From the NCBI RefSeq assembly GCF_016801775.1, contig NZ_CP069007.1, forward strand, positions 28,114 through 92,113: a stretch of 64,000 bases of DNA, written 5' to 3'. A model generated the notes under the pieces. It saw only the letters and a list, made by a program, of their open reading frames with translations, ran no database searches and was not told the DNA's origin. Numbering within the stretch: the first letter of the stretch is position 1; every line of letters starts with the position of its first letter. This document shows positions 25,896 to 33,157 of this stretch, piece after piece. Source of the DNA: Sulfitobacter mediterraneus (GTDB lineage: Bacteria; Pseudomonadota; Alphaproteobacteria; Rhodobacterales; Rhodobacteraceae). The position numbers and the translations under genes were made by a program.

Positions 25896-26311
25896 TCCTG
25901 CTCGATACCAACATCATCTCGGAAATCATGCGCCCCGAACCGGCCCCGGCCGTGCGGGACTGGTTTGCGCGGCAAACTCCGGCGGATTTGTATTTGAGCA
26001 CGGTCACGCTGGGCGAGATCGGGTATGGTCTGCACCGATTGCCAGAAGGGCGCAGGCGGGATGGATTGATGCGGCAGGCGGACCGGCTGTTTGCCGAAGA
26101 TTTTGCCGGAAGGGTGCTGAGCTTTGATGAAAGTGCTGCGGTGATCTATGGCCCGTTAGCTGCCGGGGCACGGCAGGCGGGGTGGAACATGGCGGTGGAG
26201 GATCTGATGATTGCGGCCATTGCACTGGCGCATGGCGCAGCGGTCGCCACCCGCAATCTAAGGGATTTTCGGCACAGCGGTCTGTCTGTTCAGAACCCCT
26301 TTGAAGGTTAG
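25892..26311 (+). CDS. PIN-domain toxin (FitB/VapC-type ribonuclease)
   Basis: A 139-residue PIN domain: Asp5 in MILLDTNIISE, Glu42 in TLGEIGYGL, Asp104 in VEDLMIAAIA and Asp125 in TRNLRDF, the acidic set that binds Mg2+. It is a likely ribonuclease that arrests growth when free. With its antitoxin it forms an addiction module that would favour retention of this replicon. The full length is intact. Confidence 0.9.
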   Translation: MILLDTNIISEIMRPEPAPAVRDWFARQTPADLYLSTVTLGEIGYGLHRLPEGRRRDGLMRQADRLFAEDFAGRVLSFDESAAVIYGPLAAGARQAGWNMAVEDLMIAAIALAHGAAVATRNLRDFRHSGLSVQNPFEG

Positions 26312-26321
26312 GGTTAAGGCC

Positions 26322-27131
26322 CTAGTCCACAAACGCCTTTTCGACGACAAAAGTATCGGGGCGGTTATTGGCCCCTTCGACCAATCCAAACCCTTCCAGC
26401 GCCGCCTTGGTGTCGCGCAACATGTCCATTGATCCGCAGATCATGCCGCGGTCTGTGGCGGGTGCGATGGGCGGCAGGCCCAGATCGTCAAACACCTTGC
26501 CAGACGCCATAAGATCGGTGATGCGGCCCATAAAGGGATAATCCTCGCGGGTGGTGGTGCAATAGTGGCGCAGCCCTTGGGCAAATTCACCGACCAGCGG
26601 GTCGTCCTTGACCGCCGCGACCAGTTCCTTGCCATAGGTCAGCTCGGCCACCTCGCGGCAGGTGTGGGTCAGGATCACCTCGTCGAATTTCTCGTAAGTT
26701 TCAGGGTCGCGGATCAGGCTGGCGAAGGGCGCAATGCCGGTGCCGGTGGCAAACATCCAGAGCCGTTTGCCCGGAAGCAAGGCATCATTGACCAGGGTGC
26801 CTGTGGGCTTGCGCCGCATCAAAACTGAATCGCCCACCTTGATCTTTTGCAGATGTTCGGTGAGCGGTCCGCCCGGCACTTTGATCGAGTAGAACTCGAT
26901 CTCTTCATCCCAACTGGGCGAGGCGATGGAATAGGCGCGGAACACCGGGCGTTCGGCGTTGGGCAGGCCGATCATCACAAATTCGCCGGAGCGAAAGCGA
27001 AAGCTGTCCGGGCGGGTGATGCGGAATTTGAACAGGCGGTCGGTGTAATGCTGAACGGATGTGACGGTCTGGGCAAAGACCCCTGCGGGGATCGGAAACG
27101 CGCCTTGGGCGGCGGTTGCATCTAGGGACAT
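26322..27131 (-). CDS. fpr: Ferredoxin-NADP+ reductase
   Basis: A 269-residue flavoprotein of the bacterial Fpr class: FAD motif RAYSIAS, NADP-binding GTGIAPFASLI, CGSMDML and the C-terminal end FVVEKAFVD. The start at 27131 follows GGAG; a 10-codon extension (from 27161) would run into the operator. It faces the enamidase-like gene across a promoter with a perfect palindrome. Within this locus it could supply low-potential electrons, through a ferredoxin, to the 6-hydroxynicotinate reductase-like protein (inference). Confidence 0.9.
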   Translation of the reverse strand: MSLDATAAQGAFPIPAGVFAQTVTSVQHYTDRLFKFRITRPDSFRFRSGEFVMIGLPNAERPVFRAYSIASPSWDEEIEFYSIKVPGGPLTEHLQKIKVGDSVLMRRKPTGTLVNDALLPGKRLWMFATGTGIAPFASLIRDPETYEKFDEVILTHTCREVAELTYGKELVAAVKDDPLVGEFAQGLRHYCTTTREDYPFMGRITDLMASGKVFDDLGLPPIAPATDRGMICGSMDMLRDTKAALEGFGLVEGANNRPDTFVVEKAFVD

Positions 27132-27147
27132 TCTCACGCTCCGATAA

Positions 27148-27165
27148 TCATTTGTATACAAATGA
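27148..27165. promoter_or_regulatory. Operator site 1 of the heterocycle regulon
   Basis: TCATTTGTATACAAATGA is a perfect 18-bp palindrome directly upstream of the ferredoxin reductase gene. Related sites are at 27252, 36738 and 39037, each upstream of a transcription unit of this locus. The form suits a MarR- or GntR-family dimer. Confidence 0.7.
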
Positions 27166-27251
27166 AATAGCGAAGCAAAAAGCGGCTGTCAACACGGGTC
27201 TGATTTCGGCAGGGCAGGGGATAATCGCCCTTGACGGCGAGCCGCGAAATA

Positions 27252-27263
27252 TTCGTATACTAA
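27252..27263. promoter_or_regulatory. Operator site 2 of the heterocycle regulon
   Basis: TTCGTATACTAA matches the core TTTGTATACAAA at 10 of 12 positions and lies 30 bp before the enamidase-like start. Confidence 0.5.
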
Positions 27264-27292
27264 CAATAAGAACGCATGTTGGAGGACGGTTC

Positions 27293-28459
27293 ATGGACAA
27301 GTTGGTGATCAGGAATATCGGGCAGATCCTGTCGGGAAAACTCGAAGAGCCGATCTTTGACGGGGATTGTCTGATTGCGGTTGATGGCAAGATTTCCGCA
27401 TGGGGCAAGGAAAAGGATCTTGATTGCGAGGGCGCCACGACGACGGTGGATGCCCATGGCGTGACGCTGGCCCCCGGTTTGATCGACAGCCACATTCACC
27501 CCGTGGTCGGGGATTACACCCCGCGCCAGCAACAGCTGCACTGGATCGACAGCACGCTGCACGGCGGTGTGACCACGCTTATTTCAGCGGGTGAGGTGCA
27601 TATGCCGGGACGGCCCAAAGATGTGGTTGGCCTCAAGGCGATGGCGATTGCCTCACAGCGCTGGTACGAGAATTTCCGCCCCTCCGGGGTCAAGGTGCAT
27701 GCCGGTGCGCCGGTGATCGAACACGGCATGGTCGAGGAAGATTTCAAGGATCTGGCCGATGCGGGGGTCAAACTGTTGGGCGAGGTGGGTCTTGGCACGG
27801 TCAAGGATGGCAAGACCGCGCAGCAGATGGTCTCTTGGGCGCGTAAATACGGCATTCAAAGCACGATCCACACGGGCGGGCCGTCGATCCCCGGATCAGG
27901 GTTGATTGATGCCGATATGGTGCTGGAAACCGGAACGGATGTTGTGGGCCATATCAACGGGGGGCATTCGGCCTTGCCGGATGATCAGATCATCTGCCTG
28001 TGCGAAAGCTGCAAGGCGGCGCTTGAGATTGTGCACAACGGCAATGAACGCGCGGCGCTGCTGACGCTGAACACGGCGCGGGAATTGGGCAAGCTGGACC
28101 AGGTGATCCTTGGCACGGACGGTCCTGCGGGATCGGGGGTGCAGCCGCTGGGCATTTTGCGGATGATTGCGATGTTGTCCTCCTTGGGGAATGTGCCGGC
28201 GGAGCTGGCCTTCTGCTTTGGCAATGGCAACACATCACGGCAACGCAAACTGGATACCGGATTGATAGAGGTCGGCATGTGCGCCGATTTTGTACTGCTG
28301 GATCAGGCCCAACATGCGCCGGGCAAGAATATGCTGGAATCGGTGCAACTGGGTAATCTGCCGGGGGTTGGCATGACCATCATCGACGGTGTGGTGCGCA
28401 GCGAACGCAGCCGCAACACGCCACCGGCGGATAGATTGCCGGAGGTCGTTTCGGCCTAA
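27293..28459 (+). CDS. Amidohydrolase, enamidase-like (6-oxo-tetrahydronicotinate hydrolysis)
   Basis: A 388-residue amidohydrolase-superfamily protein. The first metal ligands are in GLIDSHIHPVVGDY (His67, His69). Later come STIHTGG, GHINGGH and LGTDGPAGSG, with the last Asp as expected catalytic base. It resembles the enamidase of nicotinate degradation, and the locus also has a 6-hydroxynicotinate reductase-like gene, so ring opening of a partially reduced pyridine is the best guess. The start at 27293 follows GGAGG; the in-frame extension to 27116 crosses the operators. It ends in a 4-nt convergent overlap with the MarR gene. Confidence 0.7.
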   Translation: MDKLVIRNIGQILSGKLEEPIFDGDCLIAVDGKISAWGKEKDLDCEGATTTVDAHGVTLAPGLIDSHIHPVVGDYTPRQQQLHWIDSTLHGGVTTLISAGEVHMPGRPKDVVGLKAMAIASQRWYENFRPSGVKVHAGAPVIEHGMVEEDFKDLADAGVKLLGEVGLGTVKDGKTAQQMVSWARKYGIQSTIHTGGPSIPGSGLIDADMVLETGTDVVGHINGGHSALPDDQIICLCESCKAALEIVHNGNERAALLTLNTARELGKLDQVILGTDGPAGSGVQPLGILRMIAMLSSLGNVPAELAFCFGNGNTSRQRKLDTGLIEVGMCADFVLLDQAQHAPGKNMLESVQLGNLPGVGMTIIDGVVRSERSRNTPPADRLPEVVSA

Positions 28460-28896
28460 GAGATCTTGCGCAACAGGTTGGCCAGCGTGCGCCGTTCCTG
28501 CGCGGTGAGCGGGGCAAGGGTGTCTTCGGTGATGATCAGGCCGGTCTGTTTGAGATCGTCAATCAGATCCGCGCCCTTCTCCGTCAGCGAGATGATGGAG
28601 CGGCGTTTGTCGACCTGATCGGGGCGCGATTGCATCAGCCCCTTGGCCTTGAGCCGGTCCACCACACCTTTGATCGTTGCCACATCCATCGCGGCGAGAC
28701 GCCCCAGATGGTTTTGCGACACATCCCCCTGTTCGGCCACACGCAGCAAGGTGGTGAACTGGGTCGGCGTGAGGTTTTGCACCGCGTGTTTTTGAAAGAT
28801 CGCCGCGTGCCGCTGGCTGGCCAGTCGAAGCAGATAGCCCACCTGATCTTCGAGGATATAGGCGGTCTCGCTGGGGGCAGGGGCGGTTCGGGTCAT
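28456..28896 (-). CDS. MarR-family transcriptional regulator
   Basis: A 146-residue winged-helix regulator: LTPTQFTTLLRVAEQG, HLGRLAAMDVATIKGVVDRLKAKGL and wing RPDQVDKRRSIISLTEKG. It lies between the enamidase-like gene and the DHFR-like gene. It is the only regulator within the heterocycle locus proper, so it is the first candidate for the TTTGTATACAAA-type sites. No such site was seen in its own promoter. Confidence 0.87.
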   Translation of the reverse strand: MTRTAPAPSETAYILEDQVGYLLRLASQRHAAIFQKHAVQNLTPTQFTTLLRVAEQGDVSQNHLGRLAAMDVATIKGVVDRLKAKGLMQSRPDQVDKRRSIISLTEKGADLIDDLKQTGLIITEDTLAPLTAQERRTLANLLRKIS

Positions 28897-28948
28897 GAGC
28901 GTTCATACCGCAGGCAGGAAGTGATGCACAACGGGGAATGAAGTGGAT

Positions 28949-28977
28949 TTGACAACCCCCGCATGTGTTGCCATATA
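28949..28977 (+). promoter_or_regulatory. Possible sigma-70-type promoter
   Basis: TTGACA (28949-28954), 17 bp, then CATATA (28972-28977), reading toward the DHFR-like gene. A TGTTGC/GCAACA inverted repeat (28966-28971 and 28982-28987) surrounds the -10 region and could be an operator. Confidence 0.35.
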
Positions 28978-29071
28978 AACCGCAACAGAGGAGTGCCCTG
29001 CCAGTGATCAAGTAAGTACCTGCAAGAACCGGCCCATTCGGCCAAGTTGGTATTTATTCACGGAGCATTCC

Positions 29072-29599
29072 ATGCATCCCATTATTTATGACGTTGCCGT
29101 CTCTGTTGACGGTTATATTTCTGGTCCTGACGGGGACATCAGCCGCTTTGCCCAAGAGGGAGAAGTGGTGGAAGACTACGCTGCGCGGTTGCAAACCTAT
29201 GGCGCGGCAATCATGGGGCGGGGCACCTATGAGTTTGGCTATCGCTTTGGTCTGGAGCCGGGGCAAAACCCTTATCCCCATATGCAGACCTATGTGTTCT
29301 CAAAGCAGATTGATCTGCCCGATCAAAGCGACGTGACCCAGATGCAGGGGGATTTGAAAGCGCATCTGGATGATCTCAAAGCGACCGCAGGCGGGCCGGT
29401 TTATCTGTGTGGGGGCGGGGCCTTTGCCGGGGCGTTGCTGGCGCTTGGGGCGATTGATCTGCTGCGCCTGAAGCGTGCGCCGATCGTGTTGGGCGGGGGT
29501 GTGCCGCTGTTTGGCGATGGCGCAGCGGCGCCAGATCTGAAGCATCGGTCAACCAAGGTCTATGAGGGCGGATACCTGTTTCAGGAATTTGCCCTGTGA
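29072..29599 (+). CDS. Dihydrofolate reductase-family protein (RibD C-terminal-like)
   Basis: A 175-residue protein: YDVAVSVDGYISGPDGD at the N-terminus, IMGRGTYEFG, and VYLCGGGAFAGALLALGAID, the plan of the RibD_C/YyaP-like reductase family. It probably binds NADPH; the substrate is unknown and a folate role is not implied. It is the only plus-strand gene between the MarR gene and the operon ending at 29655, and it ends at a strong terminator. Confidence 0.8.
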   Translation: MHPIIYDVAVSVDGYISGPDGDISRFAQEGEVVEDYAARLQTYGAAIMGRGTYEFGYRFGLEPGQNPYPHMQTYVFSKQIDLPDQSDVTQMQGDLKAHLDDLKATAGGPVYLCGGGAFAGALLALGAIDLLRLKRAPIVLGGGVPLFGDGAAAPDLKHRSTKVYEGGYLFQEFAL

Positions 29600-29620
29600 G
29601 CCCTGCCACATGAGCAGGAT

Positions 29621-29645
29621 GGCGGGCAGGTTTAACCTGCCCGCC
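29621..29645. terminator. Bidirectional terminator
   Basis: GGCGGGCAGGTT and AACCTGCCCGCC flank a single T, a near-perfect 25-bp palindrome between the convergent DHFR-like and DUF1185 genes, followed by TGATTTCATTT. Confidence 0.7.
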
Positions 29646-29654
29646 TGATTTCAT

Positions 29655-30239
29655 TTAGCGCAACCCGTCTTTGCCCTCGGCCTCGTCATGGGTCAAACCG
29701 CCCACGCGGGGCAGGGGGCGGCCGCTGTCGGTGACGGCCACGGCGACCATGATCTCATTGGCGCGGGGGGCGTCGTTGAGGCAAACCTCGATTCCGTCAA
29801 AATGGCTGCGCACATAGGCGGCGTCCTTGTGGCCCAGAGGCACATCGAGCACCTGACCGGGGCTGCCCATCTTTTTCGAAGAGGCGACCAGAGCTGCGCC
29901 TTTTTCCACGGCGGCCCGGAGGGGTGCGCCAAGTTTGGGATGCAGGATCGCGGCGGCATGTTCCAGCTCACCGTTTTCGCCGACCATGGCGGATTTGCCA
30001 TAGCTTTGCGCTTGCGCCGGTGTGATGCCAAGGGCCGCGACACATTTGTCGCCCAGAAGCGCGCCCAGTTCTGCGCCGATGTCCATCAGGGCACTGAGGT
30101 CTTCCTGATAGACCCCGGCAAAGGGGTTTTCGATCACCGCCACGGCGACGGCCTTGCGGGTAGGCGGCGCAATGTTGCGGCCCATTTCGCTGTGGGTTTC
30201 CTCGACGTTGACGGCAATTTTGCGGATCTTGGCGGTCAT
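29655..30239 (-). CDS. DUF1185 family protein, copy A
   Basis: A 194-residue protein of the family often labelled 'amino acid synthesis'; function unknown. Conserved family phrases are VIENPFAGVYQEDL, YGKSAMVGENGELEHAA, KMGSPGQVLDVPLGHKDAAYVRSHFD and APRANEIMV. It is the last gene of the six-gene operon from 36721, and its start overlaps copy B by 4 nt. It is clearly paralogous to copy B, so the two may form a heteromer or act on successive intermediates (inference). Confidence 0.8.
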   Translation of the reverse strand: MTAKIRKIAVNVEETHSEMGRNIAPPTRKAVAVAVIENPFAGVYQEDLSALMDIGAELGALLGDKCVAALGITPAQAQSYGKSAMVGENGELEHAAAILHPKLGAPLRAAVEKGAALVASSKKMGSPGQVLDVPLGHKDAAYVRSHFDGIEVCLNDAPRANEIMVAVAVTDSGRPLPRVGGLTHDEAEGKDGLR

Positions 30240-30817
30240 CTCAATCCGTCCTCCCCTTTGATGTCTGCGGCGGCCAATCCGCCAGCGCGATTGTGAATGC
30301 GTGCGCCCGTGGTCATCACCAGAATGAGCATCATCTCATCGGCGCGCGGCGCGTCGTTGAGGCCCACTTCCATGCTGTCGAAATGGCTGCGCACATAGGA
30401 TGCGTTGATATGGGTGATCGGCACATCAAGCCGTGCGCCAACGCCGCCCACCTTTTTGGTGGAGGGCACGATGGCGTTAGATCCATTCAGCAGCTCGCGC
30501 ATCGCGTAACCGCCGGGAGCGTGCCAAAGTGCGCCATGCTCCAACTCTCCATCTGCGCCGATCAGGGCAGCCTTGCCGTAACCTTCGATCTGGTCGGCAC
30601 CGCCAAGCATCTCGACCAGCTTTTCCGCCATCGACAGGCCGAGCGGTTTGAGATCCTCCATAAAGGGTTGGATGTCCGGTTCGTACCGTCCGGCGAAGGG
30701 GTTCTTGATCACCGCCATTACAGCGGCGCGTTTGAGGGATTTGGCAGGCACTGGGCCGCCCTCGTGAAAGATCTCTTCGATCACGCGGCTGGTTTTGCGC
30801 AGAATAACGTCAGGCAT
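30236..30817 (-). CDS. DUF1185 family protein, copy B
   Basis: A 193-residue paralogue of copy A with the same blocks (VIKNPFAGRYEPDIQ, GYGKAALIGADGELEHGA, RLDVPITHINASYVRSHFD, APRADEMML). No catalytic motif is recognised. Its start overlaps the UPF0280 stop by 8 nt. The strong conservation of Glu-Leu-Glu-His and the Ser-His-Phe-Asp segment between copies marks likely functional residues. Confidence 0.8.
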   Translation of the reverse strand: MPDVILRKTSRVIEEIFHEGGPVPAKSLKRAAVMAVIKNPFAGRYEPDIQPFMEDLKPLGLSMAEKLVEMLGGADQIEGYGKAALIGADGELEHGALWHAPGGYAMRELLNGSNAIVPSTKKVGGVGARLDVPITHINASYVRSHFDSMEVGLNDAPRADEMMLILVMTTGARIHNRAGGLAAADIKGEDGLR

Positions 30818-31670
30818 GTTCAGCGGTCCTTAAGCTGAGGGAAGCGAGGGGCGCGGTGCAGCTTTGGCTGTCCCCTTGCAGAAACAGGGCTGCACCAAGA
30901 ATGCGGCCTTTTTGAATCAGATCATCGGCGCGTTTGCGCCCCTGTTCAAGCGCCAAGCGGCGGTCTGTTGCGGGCAACGCGCTGCAATGGGTCACCACGG
31001 GCAGATCGCCAAGGTCGCTGTTGTCATCAAGGCTGCTGGCCGGGGCGCGGGTGATCGCGGGATGGTCGGGCAGGTCCACGGCATTGGCGATCATCGTGGC
31101 GGCAACGTCCGCTTCGGCGGCGGTGCGGGCCAGCACGGTGACGCTGTCTGCGATGCCAAGGCTGAGACTGCGGCCATGGCGACCACTGGTGGCGATGCCG
31201 CGAATGGGCGTGTCTTGTGTGATTGTGATGCGGCCCAGATCACTGCCGTCATGGCCGGACATGGCAGATGTGAAATGCTGTCCTTTGGTCAGATGTAGGG
31301 CGATGTCGCCGCCGTTGTTCACATAGGCACGGGTCAGGGGCGTGGCGGCGCAGATGGCGTGCAGGACGTGATCGGCCACAGCACCGGCAACGGCAGCCAT
31401 CGAGGTGACGAAACTCTCTGCCGCATAAGGATAGGCGGCAAGGTGCATCTGGCAGGCGATGGACCCGTTGGGCGGAGGACTGTCCGTGCTGAGCGGTTGG
31501 CGCAACGCAGGCAGTTCCCGCACCAGTTCCTCCAGCACAGTGGCAAAGCGGGCCTGCGCGGCGGCAAAGGCGATTTTGCGATCACCCTCGGCCCCGATGA
31601 TCAGGTCTATCGGTCCGTGTTGCAGGTGCAGACGGGTGCCACCCGGCAAAAGATGAGCCTGCGGGCCCAT
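30810..31670 (-). CDS. UPF0280 family protein (ApbE-like fold)
   Basis: A 286-residue protein with the UPF0280 pattern: MQAR-type N-terminus replaced by GGTRLHLQHGPIDLIIGAEG, then VNNGGDIALHL and GIATSGRHGRSLSLGIADSV, where GGDIA and the ATSG segment recall the FAD-binding/FMN-transfer fold of ApbE. The exact function is unknown. The ATG overlaps the upstream stop by one base (TGATG). It could modify or bind a flavin used by the reductase encoded just upstream (inference). Confidence 0.8.
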   Translation of the reverse strand: MGPQAHLLPGGTRLHLQHGPIDLIIGAEGDRKIAFAAAQARFATVLEELVRELPALRQPLSTDSPPPNGSIACQMHLAAYPYAAESFVTSMAAVAGAVADHVLHAICAATPLTRAYVNNGGDIALHLTKGQHFTSAMSGHDGSDLGRITITQDTPIRGIATSGRHGRSLSLGIADSVTVLARTAAEADVAATMIANAVDLPDHPAITRAPASSLDDNSDLGDLPVVTHCSALPATDRRLALEQGRKRADDLIQKGRILGAALFLQGDSQSCTAPLASLSLRTAEHA

Positions 31671-33157
31671 CAGGACTTGTCGCCCTTGGCCCAGCGATAA
31701 TTGGTATGGGCCATCGGATCATGTCCGTGCGCCTCTGGCTTGACCTTTCGGGTGACGCCGGTGACGGAGGACACGGGTTTGACCTCGCTCATGTGGCCGC
31801 CAAGGGTGGCGTAGTCACTGACCCGCAGGGAAAATTCAATCGGGGCGACCAGGGCAGGGGTCGGCACGTAGCCAAAGGATCCGGTGGGCATGTCCATCAC
31901 ATCGACCATCACCGTGATACCGCCGCCGGGCCAGACATAGGCCTCCGCGCCGCCGCAGGACACATGGGTCAGCGCGTCTTTGACTGAACGGGTCAGGCGC
32001 ACGGGGTTTTCTGTGACCCCCGCCCGCAGGCTGCCGCCCGCGCCGCCCATGAACAGCACCGAACAGATCGAGGGTTCGCAGTTTTCCGCGATCAGATCGC
32101 AAGAGGCCCGCAAGGCATCCGGCATCGGTGCGGGTTGTGGCACCAGATCGGCGTCCAGTTCGTAATAGCCTGATTGTTCGCCCGTGGTTGAAACCATCAG
32201 AAGCCGCAGTCCGGCCCATGCCACCTTGGGGTTGAAGGGACCAAGGATCGCAAGCGGATCTTCGATATCGGTGCCGCCCCAGCCAGTGCCGGGCTCGGCC
32301 ACCTGAAAGTAACGTCCCGGCGTGGAGCGGCGGCCAAGGATCTTGATGCCGGTGGGCGGCACATCGAGTTCCTTGCCTGCCTGATGTTCGGACAACACCC
32401 CGGTGATATGGTCATCGACTACCACAACGTCATCGGCATGAGACAGCCATTGTTTGGCAAACATCCCGATGGTGGCAGAGCCGCAGCCCACCCGCATCAG
32501 CTTTTCCGGCAGCCCGTTGATCACCGGCGCTTTGCCGGCCTCAACGACGATGGTGGTGGCGTGATCATCCTCTCCGATGATCATTTCCACCGGTTCGCGG
32601 TTGCACAGTTTCAAAAGGGCATCGCAGGTCACGCGGCCTTCTTTCTTGGTGCCGCCAGTCAGGTGTTCGACCCCGCCCAGAGAAAGCATCTTGGACCCGT
32701 ATTCAGAGGTCATCACATGGCCAATCGGCTCTCCATCCACCCGCACCACATCGCGTTCGTGGCCAATGTGGCGGTCGGTGTCGATCTTCACCTTGACGCC
32801 GCAGTAGGAAAAGATGCCCTCGGTCACAACGGTGACCATATCGACGCCTTCAACGTCCTGACTGACAATAAAGGGCGCGGGTTTGTAATCGGGATAGGTG
32901 GTGCCAGCGCCGACAGCGGTGACAAAGGGGCGGTCGCCTTTGACGATATTGCCATCCCATTCATCGGCGGGTGTGTCCGACAGGAACGGTACCAGCTTTT
33001 GATCGGTGCCTTCGATGATGGTCAGCGCATCAAGGCGCACCAGATCACCGCCGTGGTTGGCATAGCGGTCACAGGCACCGATCTTGCCATCAGCGATGTA
33101 GCACATCACCGGGCAGGCGTCGCAGCGGATCTTTTCGGGTTTGGCGCGTTCAGTCAT
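31670..33157 (-). CDS. 6-hydroxynicotinate reductase-like iron-sulfur protein
   Basis: A 495-residue protein. An N-terminal Fe-S motif is visible: IRCDACPVMCYI then GACDRYANHGG (Cys12, Cys15, Cys19, Cys29). The rest matches, from memory, proteins annotated as 6-hydroxynicotinate reductase, about 54 kDa. That enzyme reduces 6-hydroxynicotinate to 6-oxo-1,4,5,6-tetrahydronicotinate with ferredoxin. The start at 33157 overlaps the molybdenum hydroxylase stop by 8 nt; a 29-codon extension upstream lacks the family start. Its neighbours (hydroxylase, enamidase-like, ferredoxin reductase) fit the pathway. The substrate could still be another N-heterocycle. Confidence 0.72.
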   Translation of the reverse strand: MTERAKPEKIRCDACPVMCYIADGKIGACDRYANHGGDLVRLDALTIIEGTDQKLVPFLSDTPADEWDGNIVKGDRPFVTAVGAGTTYPDYKPAPFIVSQDVEGVDMVTVVTEGIFSYCGVKVKIDTDRHIGHERDVVRVDGEPIGHVMTSEYGSKMLSLGGVEHLTGGTKKEGRVTCDALLKLCNREPVEMIIGEDDHATTIVVEAGKAPVINGLPEKLMRVGCGSATIGMFAKQWLSHADDVVVVDDHITGVLSEHQAGKELDVPPTGIKILGRRSTPGRYFQVAEPGTGWGGTDIEDPLAILGPFNPKVAWAGLRLLMVSTTGEQSGYYELDADLVPQPAPMPDALRASCDLIAENCEPSICSVLFMGGAGGSLRAGVTENPVRLTRSVKDALTHVSCGGAEAYVWPGGGITVMVDVMDMPTGSFGYVPTPALVAPIEFSLRVSDYATLGGHMSEVKPVSSVTGVTRKVKPEAHGHDPMAHTNYRWAKGDKS